NCBI GenBank assembly: GCA_003508835.1
Contig: PUFA01000006.1
Span: forward strand, 7,502,001-7,566,000
Length of the DNA stretch: 64,000 nt
Source: Eonycteris spelaea
Lineage: Eukaryota; Chordata; Mammalia; Chiroptera; Pteropodidae
Direction of reading: 5' to 3'
Positions 20,506 through 31,990 of the stretch are shown one piece after another. A program made the position numbers and the translations under genes. The notes under the pieces were generated by a model that made no database searches, was not told the origin of the DNA, and saw nothing but the letters and a program-made list of their open reading frames with translations. Positions within the stretch are counted from its first letter, which is position 1; each line of letters opens with the position of its first letter.

Positions 20506-21889
20506 CTTGAATAACAGCAGCTGTATAACTCTATAGACTATGTCCTGTAATTGCATATTTAGACCTAAGTACAGAAGATGGCTCATTTTCTATTCTCTAA
20601 AGATGTGAAAGCTATGAAAGATATTGTCTAAAATATGAAAAGGTACTTGCTGAGTATAGATACAGAATAAAGTTTTTTAAAGTATCAACTTCATTTTCTG
20701 ACATTTTTGTTGAGTTAGGAGTCCCTAAATTCAGAAACAATTAAGTTACTAAAAGAACCTTGATTGAGTTAGCAGACAATAAATTTAAAGAACAATGAAA
20801 TTGATTCTCCCAACTTTCAATGAATTTAAAAGAGAGAAAAATGGTTACATGAGCTTAATTGTTGATGAGCTCTGTGCTTATGAACTTTATCGATTCTAAA
20901 ATTGCCTCGCAGGCTGGGAAACCCTTGGGTCCATGACAGATGTCCTCCAACAAAGCCACCACCACGAGGAATGGAGCCCCTTACTCACACTCTCTATTCT
21001 CTCCTGCTCCAAACCTTGCAACCTATAATGACCTCGAGGCTCCAAGGAGACTCTAGAAAATCCCCTCTACTTTCAGAGCTTCCAATCTCAGGGTACAGCC
21101 CCAACTCCAGCCAATTCTTCTTAGCTTTGGCTTCCTGCCCATTCCTATTCCCAAGAGTGAGTTCTGTAAAGAGGAGGACAAGGTGGCCAGAATCTTGAGC
21201 TGGAGTCTACAGAAAGAAGTTCCCAGAGAGACCTCCCATGCTCCAGCCCCACCACTACCCCTACCCTGGGCAGATCCAGCCCAGGCCCATTTGTTAGGTT
21301 GGCTCCCTTGGTCTTATTGCCTTCCCCCTCTGGTCCAGGTAACTCTCCCATGCCTGCCTGCTCCATAGAATTTCATGAAGTTTGTTTCCTTGAACCCCTC
21401 CAAGGCTAGTCACCGCCCCCTCACATGCTGCCCAGCCCCCTTTTGGGTTCCATTTCCTAAAGTCAGAACTTTTTTCTTCATGGTGACCACCAGCTGTATT
21501 TATGGGTCATTGGGAGATTTAGAAGACCCCTTTCCCTCTCAAACCTGAATAATATTGAAGCATCATGACAGGGGCTTCCTGGGATGAATGCCTAGATTAT
21601 GTCTAGATTGTTAATGAGTTTCATTTTAAACATTTATAGCGTTGAACAGCTTTAGATCGAGAAGCTGAACCCCCTAGAAATCAAGCATCTAGCTTAGGGA
21701 TGGTAAATATAAGACACAGAGAGTACCACTCCTCCATCCTATGCCCATTGCCAACATTACTAATCAATCATGGGCACTATGTCCTACAGACTCGAACACA
21801 GCTTCCGAGTTCTCAATCCCAGTCTCTGGCTACCACCAATGGACCTAAAGTGACATATGAAATAAGATCCGTTTCTCTTCTAGGCCCAC
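20506..21889. other. Unassigned sequence of about 1.4 kb
   Basis: AT-rich to about 20900, then more balanced. No recognised repeat, RNA or coding domain. Confidence 0.35.
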
Positions 21890-21995
21890 TCTTTCACTGT
21901 GCAGATGGAGAAACTGAGCCCAGAGGAAAAGCGAATTGCCCAGGTTCATACAAGTCAGAAGCAAAACCAGCATGAGAACTCAGAGTACCTGGCCT
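21890..21995 (-). mobile_element. MIR SINE fragment, minus strand
   Basis: 'gcagatggagaaactgagcc', 'aattgcccaggttcatacaa' and 'aaaaccagcatgagaactca' follow reversed MIR. Confidence 0.65.
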
Positions 21996-22204
21996 GCAAG
22001 TCCAGCCATGAAGGCAGAAGGTGCCTAAATCATAGGGCAGAGCTGGGCAATTTGAGGCTCACATTTAAGGAGGCCCCAAAACTGACCAGAAAAGGAACCA
22101 GTGAGAGCCTAGCCCCCATCCCCCAGTTTCCATAGCCACCCTCTGGCTCCTGATTTGGGGCAGGGAGGAGAGGGCTTCTGAAGTATTTCAATTCTGATAG
22201 AAAT

Positions 22205-22390
22205 GCCCTAAATCAAGCCTTTACATACATTAACTTATCTGTTCTCAAAGTAACCCGTGAAGGGATACTACTATTATCCCTACTTTACGAAAGAGAAAAC
22301 CGAGACACAAAAATGATAAGTGACTTGTCCAAGCTCACACAGCTGCCAAATGCCGACGCTAGGATTTCAACTCCGTCTGGCTCCAGGGCG
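22205..22390 (-). mobile_element. MIR SINE, minus strand
   Basis: 'gcctttacatacattaactt', 'tactattatccctactttac', 'gagaaaaccgagacacaaaa', 'gtgacttgtccaagctcaca' and 'ggatttcaactccgtctggc' give an almost complete reversed MIR. Confidence 0.88.
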
Positions 22391-22420
22391 GATGAATTTC
22401 ACTATTCTTGCTACCAGATC

Positions 22421-22470
22421 GCATACACATGCACATGCACGCACACATGTGCACGTGCGTGCGCACACAT
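22421..22470 (+). repeat. CA/TG-rich alternating purine-pyrimidine patch
   Basis: Interrupted CA units with CpG and TG steps (acacatgcacatgcacgc and similar) over 50 bp. Confidence 0.7.
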
Positions 22471-23039
22471 TCCCCTACCTCTGCCAACAGTAGCATGGGA
22501 GTGCTCATTTCCCCTGCAGCACCAAATGTGATGAAGCTTTTCACTCTTGCCCGTGTAGTAGGTGAGCAGTGGCCATCTGTGGAGCATCGGTCCTGGTCTC
22601 ACTCCAGTTCTTATCTGGGTCAAGAGCTCTACCAGCGGGGTACCATTCCCCGGTCTTACTTGGTCAACTGCAGGAGGGAAGGGGGAGGGCTGCTACCACC
22701 AGCCCACCCATGGGAGTTTCTGCCTCTGCAGAGGAAGGCCAGTCCATCAGAGCCCTGTGCCAGAAACAATAGATCATTCATTCACTGGGATTAATGAGGC
22801 TTCCCCATGTTTGTGGAGAGGTGATTAAGGAGCTTGTCGCTGCTTTGCCTCCTGTCAACAGAACAAAAGACTCAGCAGTCACTGTTTTCAGAGGCTTTGA
22901 AGGCTGGGGCATGGGCAAAGGGGTCCGGGGGTCTGCAGCTGGCTCTACTTTGTGCTTTTCTATGTTGGAACCAAACACGAGGGCTTTTGTCTCCCCCTCC
23001 CCAAACTAGAACCCTTCGATCGCTGCCCATACCCTCCAC
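22471..23039. other. Unassigned sequence
   Basis: No recognised gene or repeat. One short splice-like pair (22520-22561) is discussed among the findings. Confidence 0.4.
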
Positions 23040-24810
23040 ATGTAGTTACTGAGCCCCTAACATACACCAGTAACCATACCGGGTATGGGGGATATCGGGA
23101 CAACCGAGACAGAAACAGCCCCTGCCCACACAGCCTGCCGGAAGATTGACACTAAACAAAAAGTATATGATGATTTATGCAGTTGCAAGTGTGATCAAGT
23201 ACTGCCCAGAAGTACTGAGAACCATAAAGGCGTATGACAGGCACCTTGCCACTCCAGAGGGTCAGAGAAGCTTCCTGGAAGATGAGGGGACAAGGTGGAA
23301 GTAGGATCTCAGTCTGGTCTTGTAGGAGGGTCAACTCGACAGGACTTGGCAACTGGTTTCATGTTGGAGATGGAAATGAGATTCCTGATCCAGGGAGTAA
23401 GGTGGGATGCATCACTAACCTACATCCAGAGCGCAAATGGCAGAGTAGGTTTGGAGAAGGTAGGATGATGTACCTGGGCACTCATGAGGTGCCCAGGGGG
23501 CACTTGGCTGGATGGGCCTGGGGCACAGGAGCTCGATCTGGACTGAGGAGGTAGATTTGGAAGACAGCATAGAAGCCATACAGTAGTCAGTGTTGTGTGG
23601 TCAGGTGCCACTTCCAAGAAGGAAGACAAAAGGGGGCCAAGGACTGATCCCTGAGGGGAGCTGCAGGGACCAAAGGAAGGGGCCGATGAGAGGGGAGGGG
23701 AGGATCCGGAAAAACCAAATGCCACAAAACAAGGGGGGAAATTGCAGAAAGCAAAGGAGCTGACAGTGTCAGATGCTGCCAAGTGATCCAGTAAGATGAG
23801 GACTGAGCTGTGTCATTGCACTTGATAAGTGCATCACTGGTGGCTTTGGCAAAAGTGGTTTAAGTGGGGATGAAAGCCAGAATGGAGTAGGCGAGAAGAG
23901 CATGTAGGTGAAGAAGTAGGAAATGTGAATGAGCCTTTTAAGAGTGTTGCTATGAAGGGAAGGTGAGAAATGGGGCAATAGCTTAGGAAGCACTTGAAGG
24001 GCTTTCAGCTGGGAAAAGCTTGAGCAAACGAGCAGGCTAAGGGCTTAATCCAGAGCTGGAGAAAGAGGGGAGATGTTGAATGAATAAACGAACGGACCAA
24101 AAAGTAAAGAGTTAAGGAGCTCATTGATGGAGGTCGATCTTGGAGCTGATTGGAGGGAATATAATCCAAGGCACTCATAGAGAGGGCAGGGGAGCCTGAC
24201 CAAAAGGTGACCCCTTCCCCCTGAGTAGGGTGGTGGTGAGAACACTGTGGAGGGGTGGGAAGAATGGAAGGAAATAATGGGAGCCCACATCTGATGACCT
24301 TGACCCACACAGTACATGTCAAGTTCAGGTGGTCTGCAAAGTGTGACGGTGATAGGAGGTAACAGCTGTTCCTCCTATCCGCAGAGCTGGGATTTGAACT
24401 TGAGTCCGTTAGATGCCAGTCTCTTGCCCTTTTCATTGACTTGTGAAACAAACTCTGTAATTAGGAGGAGACAGCAGGTGTGGAGGCTGCTTAGGGCTGG
24501 GGACTGTGCTGGCCAGTGATGTCATGGGGCTAGGAGACCAGAGAGGTCAGAGGAGAACCGCTGCCCAAGGGTCTGGGTCAGTGGAGAGGTGAGGCAGTGC
24601 TGGTGGACTGCGGGGACTCCAAGGGCAGAGAAGAGCAGAGGGACCTGTGGCCACATGGAGCGTGGGGAGGAGGTGGGGAGGAGGTGAGGAGGAACAGAGG
24701 GAGAGGAGGAAGGAGAAGTAGTTAACACCGAAGAGCTTGGGGACAGGATCAGAGAACGTCACACTATGAAACGGAGGTGTTGGACTTGACCCAAAGGGGA
24801 GGAATCCAAC
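23040..24810 (-). mobile_element. Long L2 LINE copy, minus strand
   Basis: This is the longest L2 copy in minus orientation in the window. From left to right it follows reversed L2 from the 3' UTR ('tactgagcccctaacataca', 'gaagcttcctggaagatgag') into the ORF2 C-terminal region ('caaggactgatccctgaggg', 'gctgccaagtgatccagtaa', 'aagatgaggactgagctgtg', 'gaaatggggcaatagcttag') and further upstream. A short MIR piece interrupts it near 24371-24430. Stop codons in all frames mean no coding capacity. Confidence 0.85.
24371..24430 (-). mobile_element. Short MIR fragment, minus strand, inside L2
   Basis: 'ccgcagagctgggatttgaa' and 'cttgagtccgttagatgcca' match the reversed MIR head. Confidence 0.6.
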
Positions 24811-24814
24811 CATA

Positions 24815-24925
24815 GTGACTCAGATGATTGTCTCTGTGATATTGGTCACCTTGCTTAAATTCTCGAGGCCTTATTTTCTCCCATCTATACCATGGGATCG
24901 ATAGCCCCATCTGTACCCTCTACCT
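24815..24925 (+). mobile_element. MIR SINE fragment, plus strand
   Basis: 'gtcaccttgcttaaattctc', 'gaggccttattttctcccat' and 'ctataccatgggatcgatag' follow the MIR core in forward direction. Confidence 0.65.
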
Positions 24926-25061
24926 ATAAAGAAAAATGTGTCAAAGGCTTCTTATCCAAACTCCCTACTATGCTTCATAAACTGGCCCTTCCCCCATCTC
25001 CAGTCTCATCCCAGCCCACTGTCTCCACCACTCATCCTGCTTCGCGGTATCAGTACCACAA

Positions 25062-25340
25062 TAGTGCTGTGTTACAAACCAGCCCCAAACTCGGCGGCCA
25101 ACAAGTCTGTGGGTTCGCTGGGACTTGCCGACATAGTCTGGGCTTGGCCGGCCGGGGCTCCAGGCCATGAATTGGGTGCAGGTCTCCTAAACCTGTTTCT
25201 CATTCTTCCGGGGCATGTCCTTCCCTTAGCCATGGCAGAGCATGAGACCACAAGCCCAGCCACACAAAGACAATCTCAGTTTCTACCTGTATCACATCTA
25301 TTAACATCCCATTAGCCGAAGCAAGTCATATGATCAAACC
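25062..25340 (-). mobile_element. Ancient LTR-like repeat, minus strand
   Basis: 'tgttacaaaccagccccaaa', 'catggcagagcatgagacca', 'ctgtatcacatctattaaca' and 'cccattagccgaagcaagtc' match a mammal-wide repeat whose plus-strand hallmark is 'ccattggccaaagcaagtca'. A related copy lies at 57057-57345. I believe it is MaLR-like but the subfamily is unsure. Confidence 0.55.
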
Positions 25341-25494
25341 CTAAATTAAAACAGTGAAGAAATGTGCTCCTGCCACCCTGAGGCCACCACGAGAATGTGG
25401 CTGTATAATAACACTGCAGGGGAAGGAGGAATGGGACTGACGATGCTACCACCGTCTGTCATCTCCGCTTCTGTCGGACCCTGGGTCCAGCTGT

Positions 25495-25625
25495 TTCCCC
25501 TCACAGCCTTTATCCCAGCTGCTCCCTCTGCCTGGGACACTCTCTCCCACGTCCTCATTCATTCACGGCTGGCTTCTGTTCGTCTTTTGAGCTTCCCCTT
25601 AACATCATCCCTTTTAAAATCTTCT
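25495..25625 (+). mobile_element. L2 LINE fragment, plus strand
   Basis: 'cagctgctccctctgcctgg', 'gacactctctcccacgtcct' and 'cgtcttttgagcttcccctt' match the L2 3' half in forward orientation (consensus: tgctgttccctctgcctggaatgctcttcc). Confidence 0.75.
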
Positions 25626-25965
25626 AATTTTCCCAGGGAGGGAATACAATAGGGTTTGCTGATCGTGTGGCATTGTCTCTGCCACAGCCCTCCGATCACA
25701 TAGAAAAGAGGCCTCCATCAGCGGAATAAGACGGTCTCCAAATGTGGACAGAGAACGAGGCAGAACCCCCAAAGAAGGAGATCTAGGAGTCAGAGGTGAG
25801 GAACCAGGCCGACGAGAAACAAAGGGAGAGAGAGAAGGGGGCGAGGGGACCCAGGGGAGAGGAGTAGGACACAGGGTGATACATGCAGGCCAAGCGAGGT
25901 GCAGAAGGAAACAGGGTCCAAAAATGTTCACGGAGCCAGCGGCAGAAGCTGCTGCAGAGGAGTAA
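25626..25965. other. Unassigned; purine-rich 25740-25860
   Basis: The GA-rich part on the plus strand gives rise to a Ser/Pro/Leu-rich minus frame of 204 codons that I regard as a chance product of composition. Confidence 0.4.
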
Positions 25966-25969
25966 CACC

Positions 25970-26230
25970 CAGAGGGGCAGTCTGCGAGAGGACGAGCAAG
26001 AGCGTCCGTCCTCCTGCAAACGCGGGGTTTGCCGTTCCCTCCCGCTACTTCATTGCCCTCGCCTGTCACAGACGCACAGCGAAGGAAGCTGAACCTAATT
26101 TGGCTTTTGTCAGCTCCGTAAATGGTGTTCTTTCGGGGTGATTCCCCGGTAAATGGACGGAGATTGTAAATTGGAAATCCACGTTGGCCGTCCGGGACCG
26201 TTCTCCAGAACTCTGGACAGATCGTCACAT
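25970..26230. promoter_or_regulatory. Possible conserved non-coding element
   Basis: Unique, CpG-containing sequence with a mixed, non-repetitive texture (for example 'aacctaatttggcttttgtc', 'ggtgttctttcggggtgatt'). The lack of repeat signature between two repeat-bearing zones suggests constraint, but I can only infer this. Confidence 0.25.
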
Positions 26231-26529
26231 GAGTGCTAATGCGGGTGACAAATGGGAAGGCTCCAGCTGCTTAGGCAGCAACTTCAGACTACCCAACTCA
26301 CCGGCTGCTGGCCCCAGAGATCTAATCAACCTGGGCCTGGCCCCCAATTACTGTGGCAGCAGAGGAAATAACTAGGTCCTGGTAGGACAGGGCCTAGAAC
26401 TAATTATTAGAGCAGAGGAGGGAAGGGTATGGCCGTTGAGGGGCTTGGGGTTTAAACAGGGCAGCTCCCGTCCCTCTTCCTGGGTTTGTCTCCAGCCCGG
26501 TGCTTACCAACACGCAGAAAGGAGTCTCC

Positions 26530-26600
26530 AACGTGCAGAATGACCATGTCCCTCCCCTGGTCAAAAGTCTGCAACAGTGTCACCTCCTCTCAGCCCACCT
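26530..26600 (+). mobile_element. Possible L2 fragment, plus strand
   Basis: 'agaatgaccatgtccctccc' and 'ctggtcaaaagtctgcaaca' followed by 'gtgtcacc' fit the L2 section agagtgatc...catgtcactcccctgcttaaaacccttcagtggc. Confidence 0.4.
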
Positions 26601-26895
26601 CTGACTGCAGCTTCACCTGTGGTGAACAGTTCCTCCACAAGCTCGGATCCACCTGGCTCTGAAAAGCCGTACCTCAAAGCGGCCTTCCAGCATCTCCCCA
26701 ATTCTGCCCCAGGACCTTCCCAAACATCCCAGGGGCCTGGGTGCTCGCTTGCTTATAGGGAAAGCACAATGCCGAAATGTGAGAAAGCCAGTGTCCCCAG
26801 GGGCATTCTTCAACCAATGGGGATGGGAGTCAGGAAGAAATGTCACAGCTTTCAGTCTTCCAGGAGGAGGATTCTGGGGGCATTCTTGGGCAGCC
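26601..26895. other. Unassigned sequence
   Basis: No recognised gene or repeat. Confidence 0.35.
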
Positions 26896-26899
26896 TGGT

Positions 26900-27110
26900 G
26901 GGATTGCACTCCCATTGGCCCCAGAAGCGACCATAATAATTTACTCCTATTCTGGCCGCTCCTCCTTCCCTGCCTCAGGGTCCCTGCTATCACTCTGCTT
27001 CCGGATAATCCCCCAAATAAACCACCAACACCAATGTCCTTGCCTCAGGCTCCCCTTTCAGAGTCTTTCCAATTGTATTCCTTGGGCCCCCAAGGCAACT
27101 TAGGGTGTGT
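26900..27110 (+). mobile_element. Possible LTR 3' part, plus strand
   Basis: 'ctgcttccggataatccccc', 'aaataaaccaccaacaccaa' and 'tccttgcctcaggctcccct' resemble the R/U5 end of an old ERVL-type LTR, including an AATAAA at about 27017. Family uncertain. Confidence 0.4.
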
Positions 27111-27116
27111 CTAGCC

Positions 27117-27128
27117 ACCCCCCCCCCA
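27117..27128 (+). repeat. Poly(C) run
   Basis: About a dozen C residues in a row. Confidence 0.8.
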
Positions 27129-27254
27129 TCATCCACATTTGGTTCAATGCTCTATTGTCACCATCTTAAAATTTTTAATGATTTTTGAACATTAAAGGTT
27201 CCGACATTTTCATTTTGCACTGCAGCCCACAAATTATGTGGCTGGTCATGTTCT

Positions 27255-27325
27255 GAATTTTAGCAATTCGCACTAAGCCTGGCTCTTGGTAGGTGCTTAG
27301 CGAATATTGAACTAAATTGAATTGA
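27255..27325 (+). mobile_element. MIR/L2 3' tail fragment, plus strand
   Basis: 'taagcctggctcttggtagg' followed by 'tgcttagcgaatattgaact' is the shared 3' tail pattern of these elements (gcctggcacatagtaggtgctcaataaatattgaat). Confidence 0.65.
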
Positions 27326-28075
27326 GCTGAGTTTGGGGCCTCTGACCCCCCTTTCTCCTCTCTTAGCTCCTTCCCCATTTCCATCCTGACCTGAGACGTA
27401 CCAGTTGCCAGGATCTGGGACAGACCACAACAAAAGTAGCTCGTGTGGTTTCTTCCCTGGGGCAGAAAGGAGTGGGGGTTCTGTGGTCACGCCCCCATAA
27501 ATTACAGCGCATCCTCCATCAGATCAGGGATTCCCTGTGGTCGCCGATCCCTAGGGGGAAACCGTGTATTTCCATTTTAAAATGTCATTACGCAGGTTTT
27601 CATCATGTTTCAAAAAGCTAAGTCAGATCATTTGGAATTGTCCTCACCCTAAACCATGATAACAGATAGCAGTGGTCCACAGCAAAGACACGAGGTTAAT
27701 GGAAGACTCCAAAACGAGAAGCAGGCGGGGATTTTAGACAAGACCCATCTCCAAAGGTTGAGAAGTTTGGCCAGGAGAAGGGGTCAGCATGAGGAAATGC
27801 TTTTCTTAATTGGAAAAAAAAAAGACAGCCCCAGGAAAATGTAGCACACGTGTAGCGTGATCCCATTCGCATCTGGTTTTCACTGTGAAGGGAGAAGACG
27901 TAGGACTGTGTGAGCACAGACAAAGGGGACCAAAGGCATTTCCAGGGATTTGCAGAAAGCAATCACAGATAAGGTTCTTTCACCGGGGCAGTTAAAGCCA
28001 CAGAAAGCAAAGGCATGGGGGTTTAACATCTCTCGCTGACCAGAGGTCTCAGGAGGTCAGACAAGCCTCCGAGAA
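27326..28075. other. Unassigned sequence
   Basis: No recognised repeat or gene. Confidence 0.35.
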
Positions 28076-28079
28076 GCCA

Positions 28080-28370
28080 AAATTAAATTGCCCTGAGAAT
28101 AAGAGAAGAGTAAAAGTAAAAGTATGTTTAATTATGAGCAGTTAAGGGCTAATGAGGATGCCTGATTTACCTAAATGTTTGGCTATTTCTACATCTTGCT
28201 GTAAATTGGCTATCACTTTTTATAAGTGATCATTAGAGATCAGTTAGTTGTTATGCTTTGTTATTTAATAAATCCTACGCGCATACACACCTACGGTTTC
28301 AGTTTTTGTTTTGTAATTGCAATGTGCAGATTTGGGAAAACATTAAATGTCCAAATTAACCACACCTCTG
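28080..28370. promoter_or_regulatory. Candidate conserved enhancer-like element
   Basis: AT-rich, non-repetitive sequence dense in homeodomain-type cores (tttaattatg at about 28127, ggctaatgagg at 28147, gtaattgcaatg at 28313) and a short hairpin-like 'cactttttataagtgatcatt'. This texture is typical of conserved developmental enhancers. Conservation itself cannot be seen from one sequence. Confidence 0.3.
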
Positions 28371-29445
28371 GAAAGGTGTTTTGTTCAAGGTGACTCTAGC
28401 CCAGACCCCACAGTCCACCTAGTGGCCGCTATCCAAATTGCAGCATAATGCCGGGAACAGGGAACAGCTTCAGATGGGCTATGTGTACATAAAGAGACAG
28501 GAAGAGGATGGTGTCAGTCCACTGATCTAGCATGAAATATGTTTTATTCCAGGGGAAAGGGAGGGACACGAGGTAGTCATCAGGGATGGCTGCTTCATGT
28601 TGGCAGTGGGGTTCCTTGGAGGCCAGGGTGGTCCCAGTGACCAGAAGAGATAAGAGGCAAAAAAGCCACAAATAGTCCCCTTCCCCAGGCTCAGGGCCCA
28701 GAGCGGGTGGCCTTGCCCAGGTGCAGGAAGGAAGAGAGCATCAGTGAGAGGCAATACCCAGCGTAAGAGAATTGCACCTCCAGAAGGACAGCTGGGTAAC
28801 CAGAGGGTGAAGGGGAGATGCGAGGAAGACTCTCAAAGAGGGGCAGGAAAATGGTCTGAGCAATACCGCTATCACTCGAAACACAAGCCCAGGCTTGGCA
28901 AATAAACAGGGAGACCCCGAAGCCACCGAGGTAAAGAGAGCAAATGACACAGCTGAGCAAGCCAACCCCTTTGCTCAGAGCGCCCAACTGCCATACCTTC
29001 CCTCGCCCTGCAGGAGATCTAAATCTGGGGCCCGCTCAGCCTTCCTAGTCCCTCCAAGAGCAGCATTTACCCCAGTACTGAGACCCCCGGGCAGGGTTCC
29101 TCTCCTCAGAACTGCCAGTGTAAAGGGGAGAGAGGCCTGCAAGCTCCAGGGAGGCGGCCAGGCCTGGCGCTAGACCTGCTTCCACTCCCCTGACGGACGA
29201 AGCGGCTAGACCAGGAGACCTCAAAGGAACCTCTGCTCAGGCCAGCACTGCAGGAGGCCTGAGGTAGGAGGGGCGCTGGGCCCAGGTGCCTCAGTGTGTG
29301 GCTCTGCATTCGGGTAAGACGACAAGGACAACCCCTGCACTGGCCTCGCCTGCTCCATCGGACACCTTCTTGATGGCTCCCAAGGCAGCCTCGGGGCAGA
29401 CTCTGTAGAGAATCGTTTCCATCGCTCCAAGAGCCTTGGCAAGAC
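28371..29445. other. Unassigned sequence of about 1.1 kb
   Basis: No repeat or gene recognised. A minus frame at 28429-28671 starts with a signal-peptide-like hydrophobic stretch but has no family match (see rejected items). Confidence 0.35.
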
Positions 29446-29449
29446 GCAG

Positions 29450-29590
29450 GACAGGAACATGGGCTCTGGAGCCAGACCCAAGTTTAAATTCTGACTCTGT
29501 TACTCGGTAACGGTATTATCTGGGATAGATTACTTCAACGACCTGAGTATCAGTTTTCACATCTGTGCACTTAGCACAGTAGTTGGTAGA
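29450..29590 (+). mobile_element. MIR SINE fragment, plus strand
   Basis: 'gaacatgggctctggagcca', 'gacccaagtttaaattctga' and 'gagtatcagttttcacatct' follow MIR forward. Confidence 0.82.
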
Positions 29591-30745
29591 GAGGCGACAG
29601 CCAGACAGTGGCTCAAAGAAGAAAGAGAAAGAATAAATAAGAAGAGAGAGACTCAAAGGTACCCAGAGATGAGCATCCTGAGGATAGAGGCACACGACAG
29701 GGGTTTAGACCCCCAAGACAGAGGCAGAGTGGGGCTTGCCGAAGAGGAAACAGCAGGAAGTTTTGGGGAGAAGACAGCAGACTAGGGAGTGAGTCAGTTC
29801 TCACAGCCGCTGAATAATTCACAGGGCAGCCGGGATGGCATATGCTTCCTCTAAGCCCTCCCCAGCAGGAATACCAGCCTTCTCCCTCTCTCCCCCATTC
29901 CCCACCAGTCGTTGCCCAGGAAACCGGCTCCCTTCTCCTGGAGGAAGGCCTGCCTGGGGCCCAGAGGACAGGTGATGGAGGGCAGAGGGGACATGGAAGG
30001 GAGGGCAGGTGGGCCAGGGCAGAATCGGTGGCCCAGAAAAAGTCAGCTCTGCCAGTCACCACGCAGGAAAACCTAGGTGAAGAGGAGGCAGAGGTTCAGG
30101 GTTTGCTCCCTCCTCAGAAGCCACTGGAAATGCTACAAAGTGAAATAATCAAGCCGCAGAAGCCGAAATTGCTGACACCAACAGGTCAGAAACGAGGCCG
30201 TGTCCAGGGACAAAAGGCCACGGACTGTGGTCCTCCTTGCTCTCGCTCCCTTTCTGGGCTTTGCTTCTGGCTCCCTCTGGGACCCCACTCTCCACCTTTT
30301 GCTGTGCCAGCCTCTGTCTCTATGGACAACCAGGCATCTTCTCAGCTTGGCGTGGACTTTCAGAACTAGCTTCGCCCCAGCGCGCCTCTGGTGCACATTC
30401 CAGCATCATCTCCGGCCGTGTACAGACCAACACGGGCAGCCCCTGGCGCAGGGACGCCAACACCTCCTGCGGCACTCCCTTCCAGCTGCCCTCCCAGTGG
30501 GTACTTGCCCTCGGGCCTGGCCTCTCTTATCTCGCATCTTCAAAATGCCCCTCAGGGCCCAAGACCCTTGCCTTGTCCCTGCCCTAGTTCCCACTGGGTC
30601 CCAAGGTCCCCTCGTGTTCTCAGATGACTTCCTCATTACATCCCTATCTGCCTCACACAGCAGACAACACTAAGTCCAAGAAGCAGAAACTTCCACGGCT
30701 TGGCCAGTGCTGATGGCTCTCTAGCATCATGACAGAATAAGGTCT
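29591..30745. other. Unassigned sequence
   Basis: No recognised repeat. Frames of 149-175 codons on both strands overlap each other, which is the pattern of GC-rich chance frames rather than of a gene. Confidence 0.4.
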
Positions 30746-30749
30746 TTAT

Positions 30750-30960
30750 TGATAAGCACTGGGGTTCAGCTCCTGAGGCATCTCAAACCACAACCAGTTA
30801 CTGGTTGTAACACCTTGTGCAAGTAGTTTAATCTCTCTCAACCTCAGTGTCCTCATCTGTATAATGGGGACAGCCCTGTCACATAGGATTAAGCGAAATG
30901 AGAGGGTATAGCCCATATTTAGTATGTCAGGGTCATTGATGTTGTTTAATACGATTATTA
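30750..30960 (+). mobile_element. MIR SINE, plus strand
   Basis: 'aacaccttgtgcaagtagtt', 'taatctctctcaacctcagt', 'gtcctcatctgtataatggg' and 'gtcacataggattaagcgaa' give a clear forward MIR core and tail. Confidence 0.88.
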
Positions 30961-31685
30961 TTGATATATATAACATTTGTATTATATACAACATATGTAT
31001 GTGTTAGTCCTTCCTATCACGCTGATATTTTTTCTGCTCACTTCGGAGGAGCTCATGCTTGGAGCTCAGCTGCACAGAGTTCCATTCGTCACAAAGTCTA
31101 AAACATTGAAAACTTCACTCAATTAGCAAATTTGTCATTATGGTCTGAGCAAGCTATAGTTTTTGATTGAATTTGTGAAACATGATCATTTTATTGAGCA
31201 AACCAAATTACATAAGGGTGCATTTGCACTCCTAAATTAAGAGAATGACTTTAGATATGAAAAGGGTGCTACAAAAATAAGGATTGCATATGTTTCCAAC
31301 TCTCTCAAAATTTCTATTTTTCCCCATAAAGAAAAATAAAAGGTTTGGGGTTTTTTTTAACCTAAGCTTTCCAAGTTTTCAAAAATGTTATATTTCTCAG
31401 CCCCATAAGGTGAGGGAAATATGCCAGAAGCACAGAATCGTATCTCTAGGATGCCCTCGAGCTTGACAGCCCCATTTGTGAGTCACCCCCATTTACAATC
31501 CAACTGGGTGGGGTTGAGCTGGAGCACTGTGACCCCCTCCTCGGGCTCCGAGCCAGAAGTGCAATATCCCTCCCCAGGTTCAGGGCCTCAAAATGAGAAG
31601 CCAGATTTTGCCTGGCCCCAGTCCCAGACGGGTCTAGTGTTTCCTCCCTGTCTTCAGTTCCAAGTTTTTCTTTCTCTTCACACCA
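30961..31685. other. Unassigned, AT-rich to about 31400
   Basis: No repeat assigned. The AT-rich part 31020-31330 has an enhancer-like texture with scattered ATTA/AATT cores, but nothing specific. Confidence 0.35.
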
Positions 31686-31990
31686 GCTATAGGGAGTTGA
31701 ACTGTGTCCTCCGAAAAGACTTGTTGAAGTCCTAACCACTCAGTACCTATGACTATGCTCTGATTTAGAAATAGGATCGTCGCAAGTGTAAGTTAAGATG
31801 AGGTCACACTGAAGAAAGGCAGGCTCTTAATCCAATAGGACCGGTTCTCATAAGAGGAGAAGAGACGTAGAGACGTACAGGAAAAATGCCATGCAATGAC
31901 GGAGGCAGAGATTGGAGTGATGGTGCAACTGTAATCCGAGGCTCGCCAAAAATTTCTGGAAGTGACCAGAAGCTAGGGAACGCTGCTGGG
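31686..31990 (+). mobile_element. MLT1A-like MaLR LTR, plus strand, truncated
   Basis: 'gggagttgaactgtgtcctc', 'acttgttgaagtcctaacca', 'gaaataggatcgtcgcaagt', 'gacggaggcagagattggag' and 'gaccagaagctagggaacgc' follow the first two-thirds of the MLT1A-like LTR consensus. The 3' third is missing and L2 sequence follows. Confidence 0.85.

Noticed and set aside
25614..26228. 204-codon minus-strand frame
   Set aside because: Its composition reflects the purine-rich plus strand; no recognisable domain.
28429..28671. Minus-strand frame beginning with a hydrophobic, signal-peptide-like stretch
   Set aside because: A single 80-codon frame with no family match and no splice context. Hydrophobic starts are common in chance frames.
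29842..30673. Overlapping plus frames of 116-175 codons
   Set aside because: Several frames are open at once over the same bases, typical of GC-rich chance frames rather than a coding exon.
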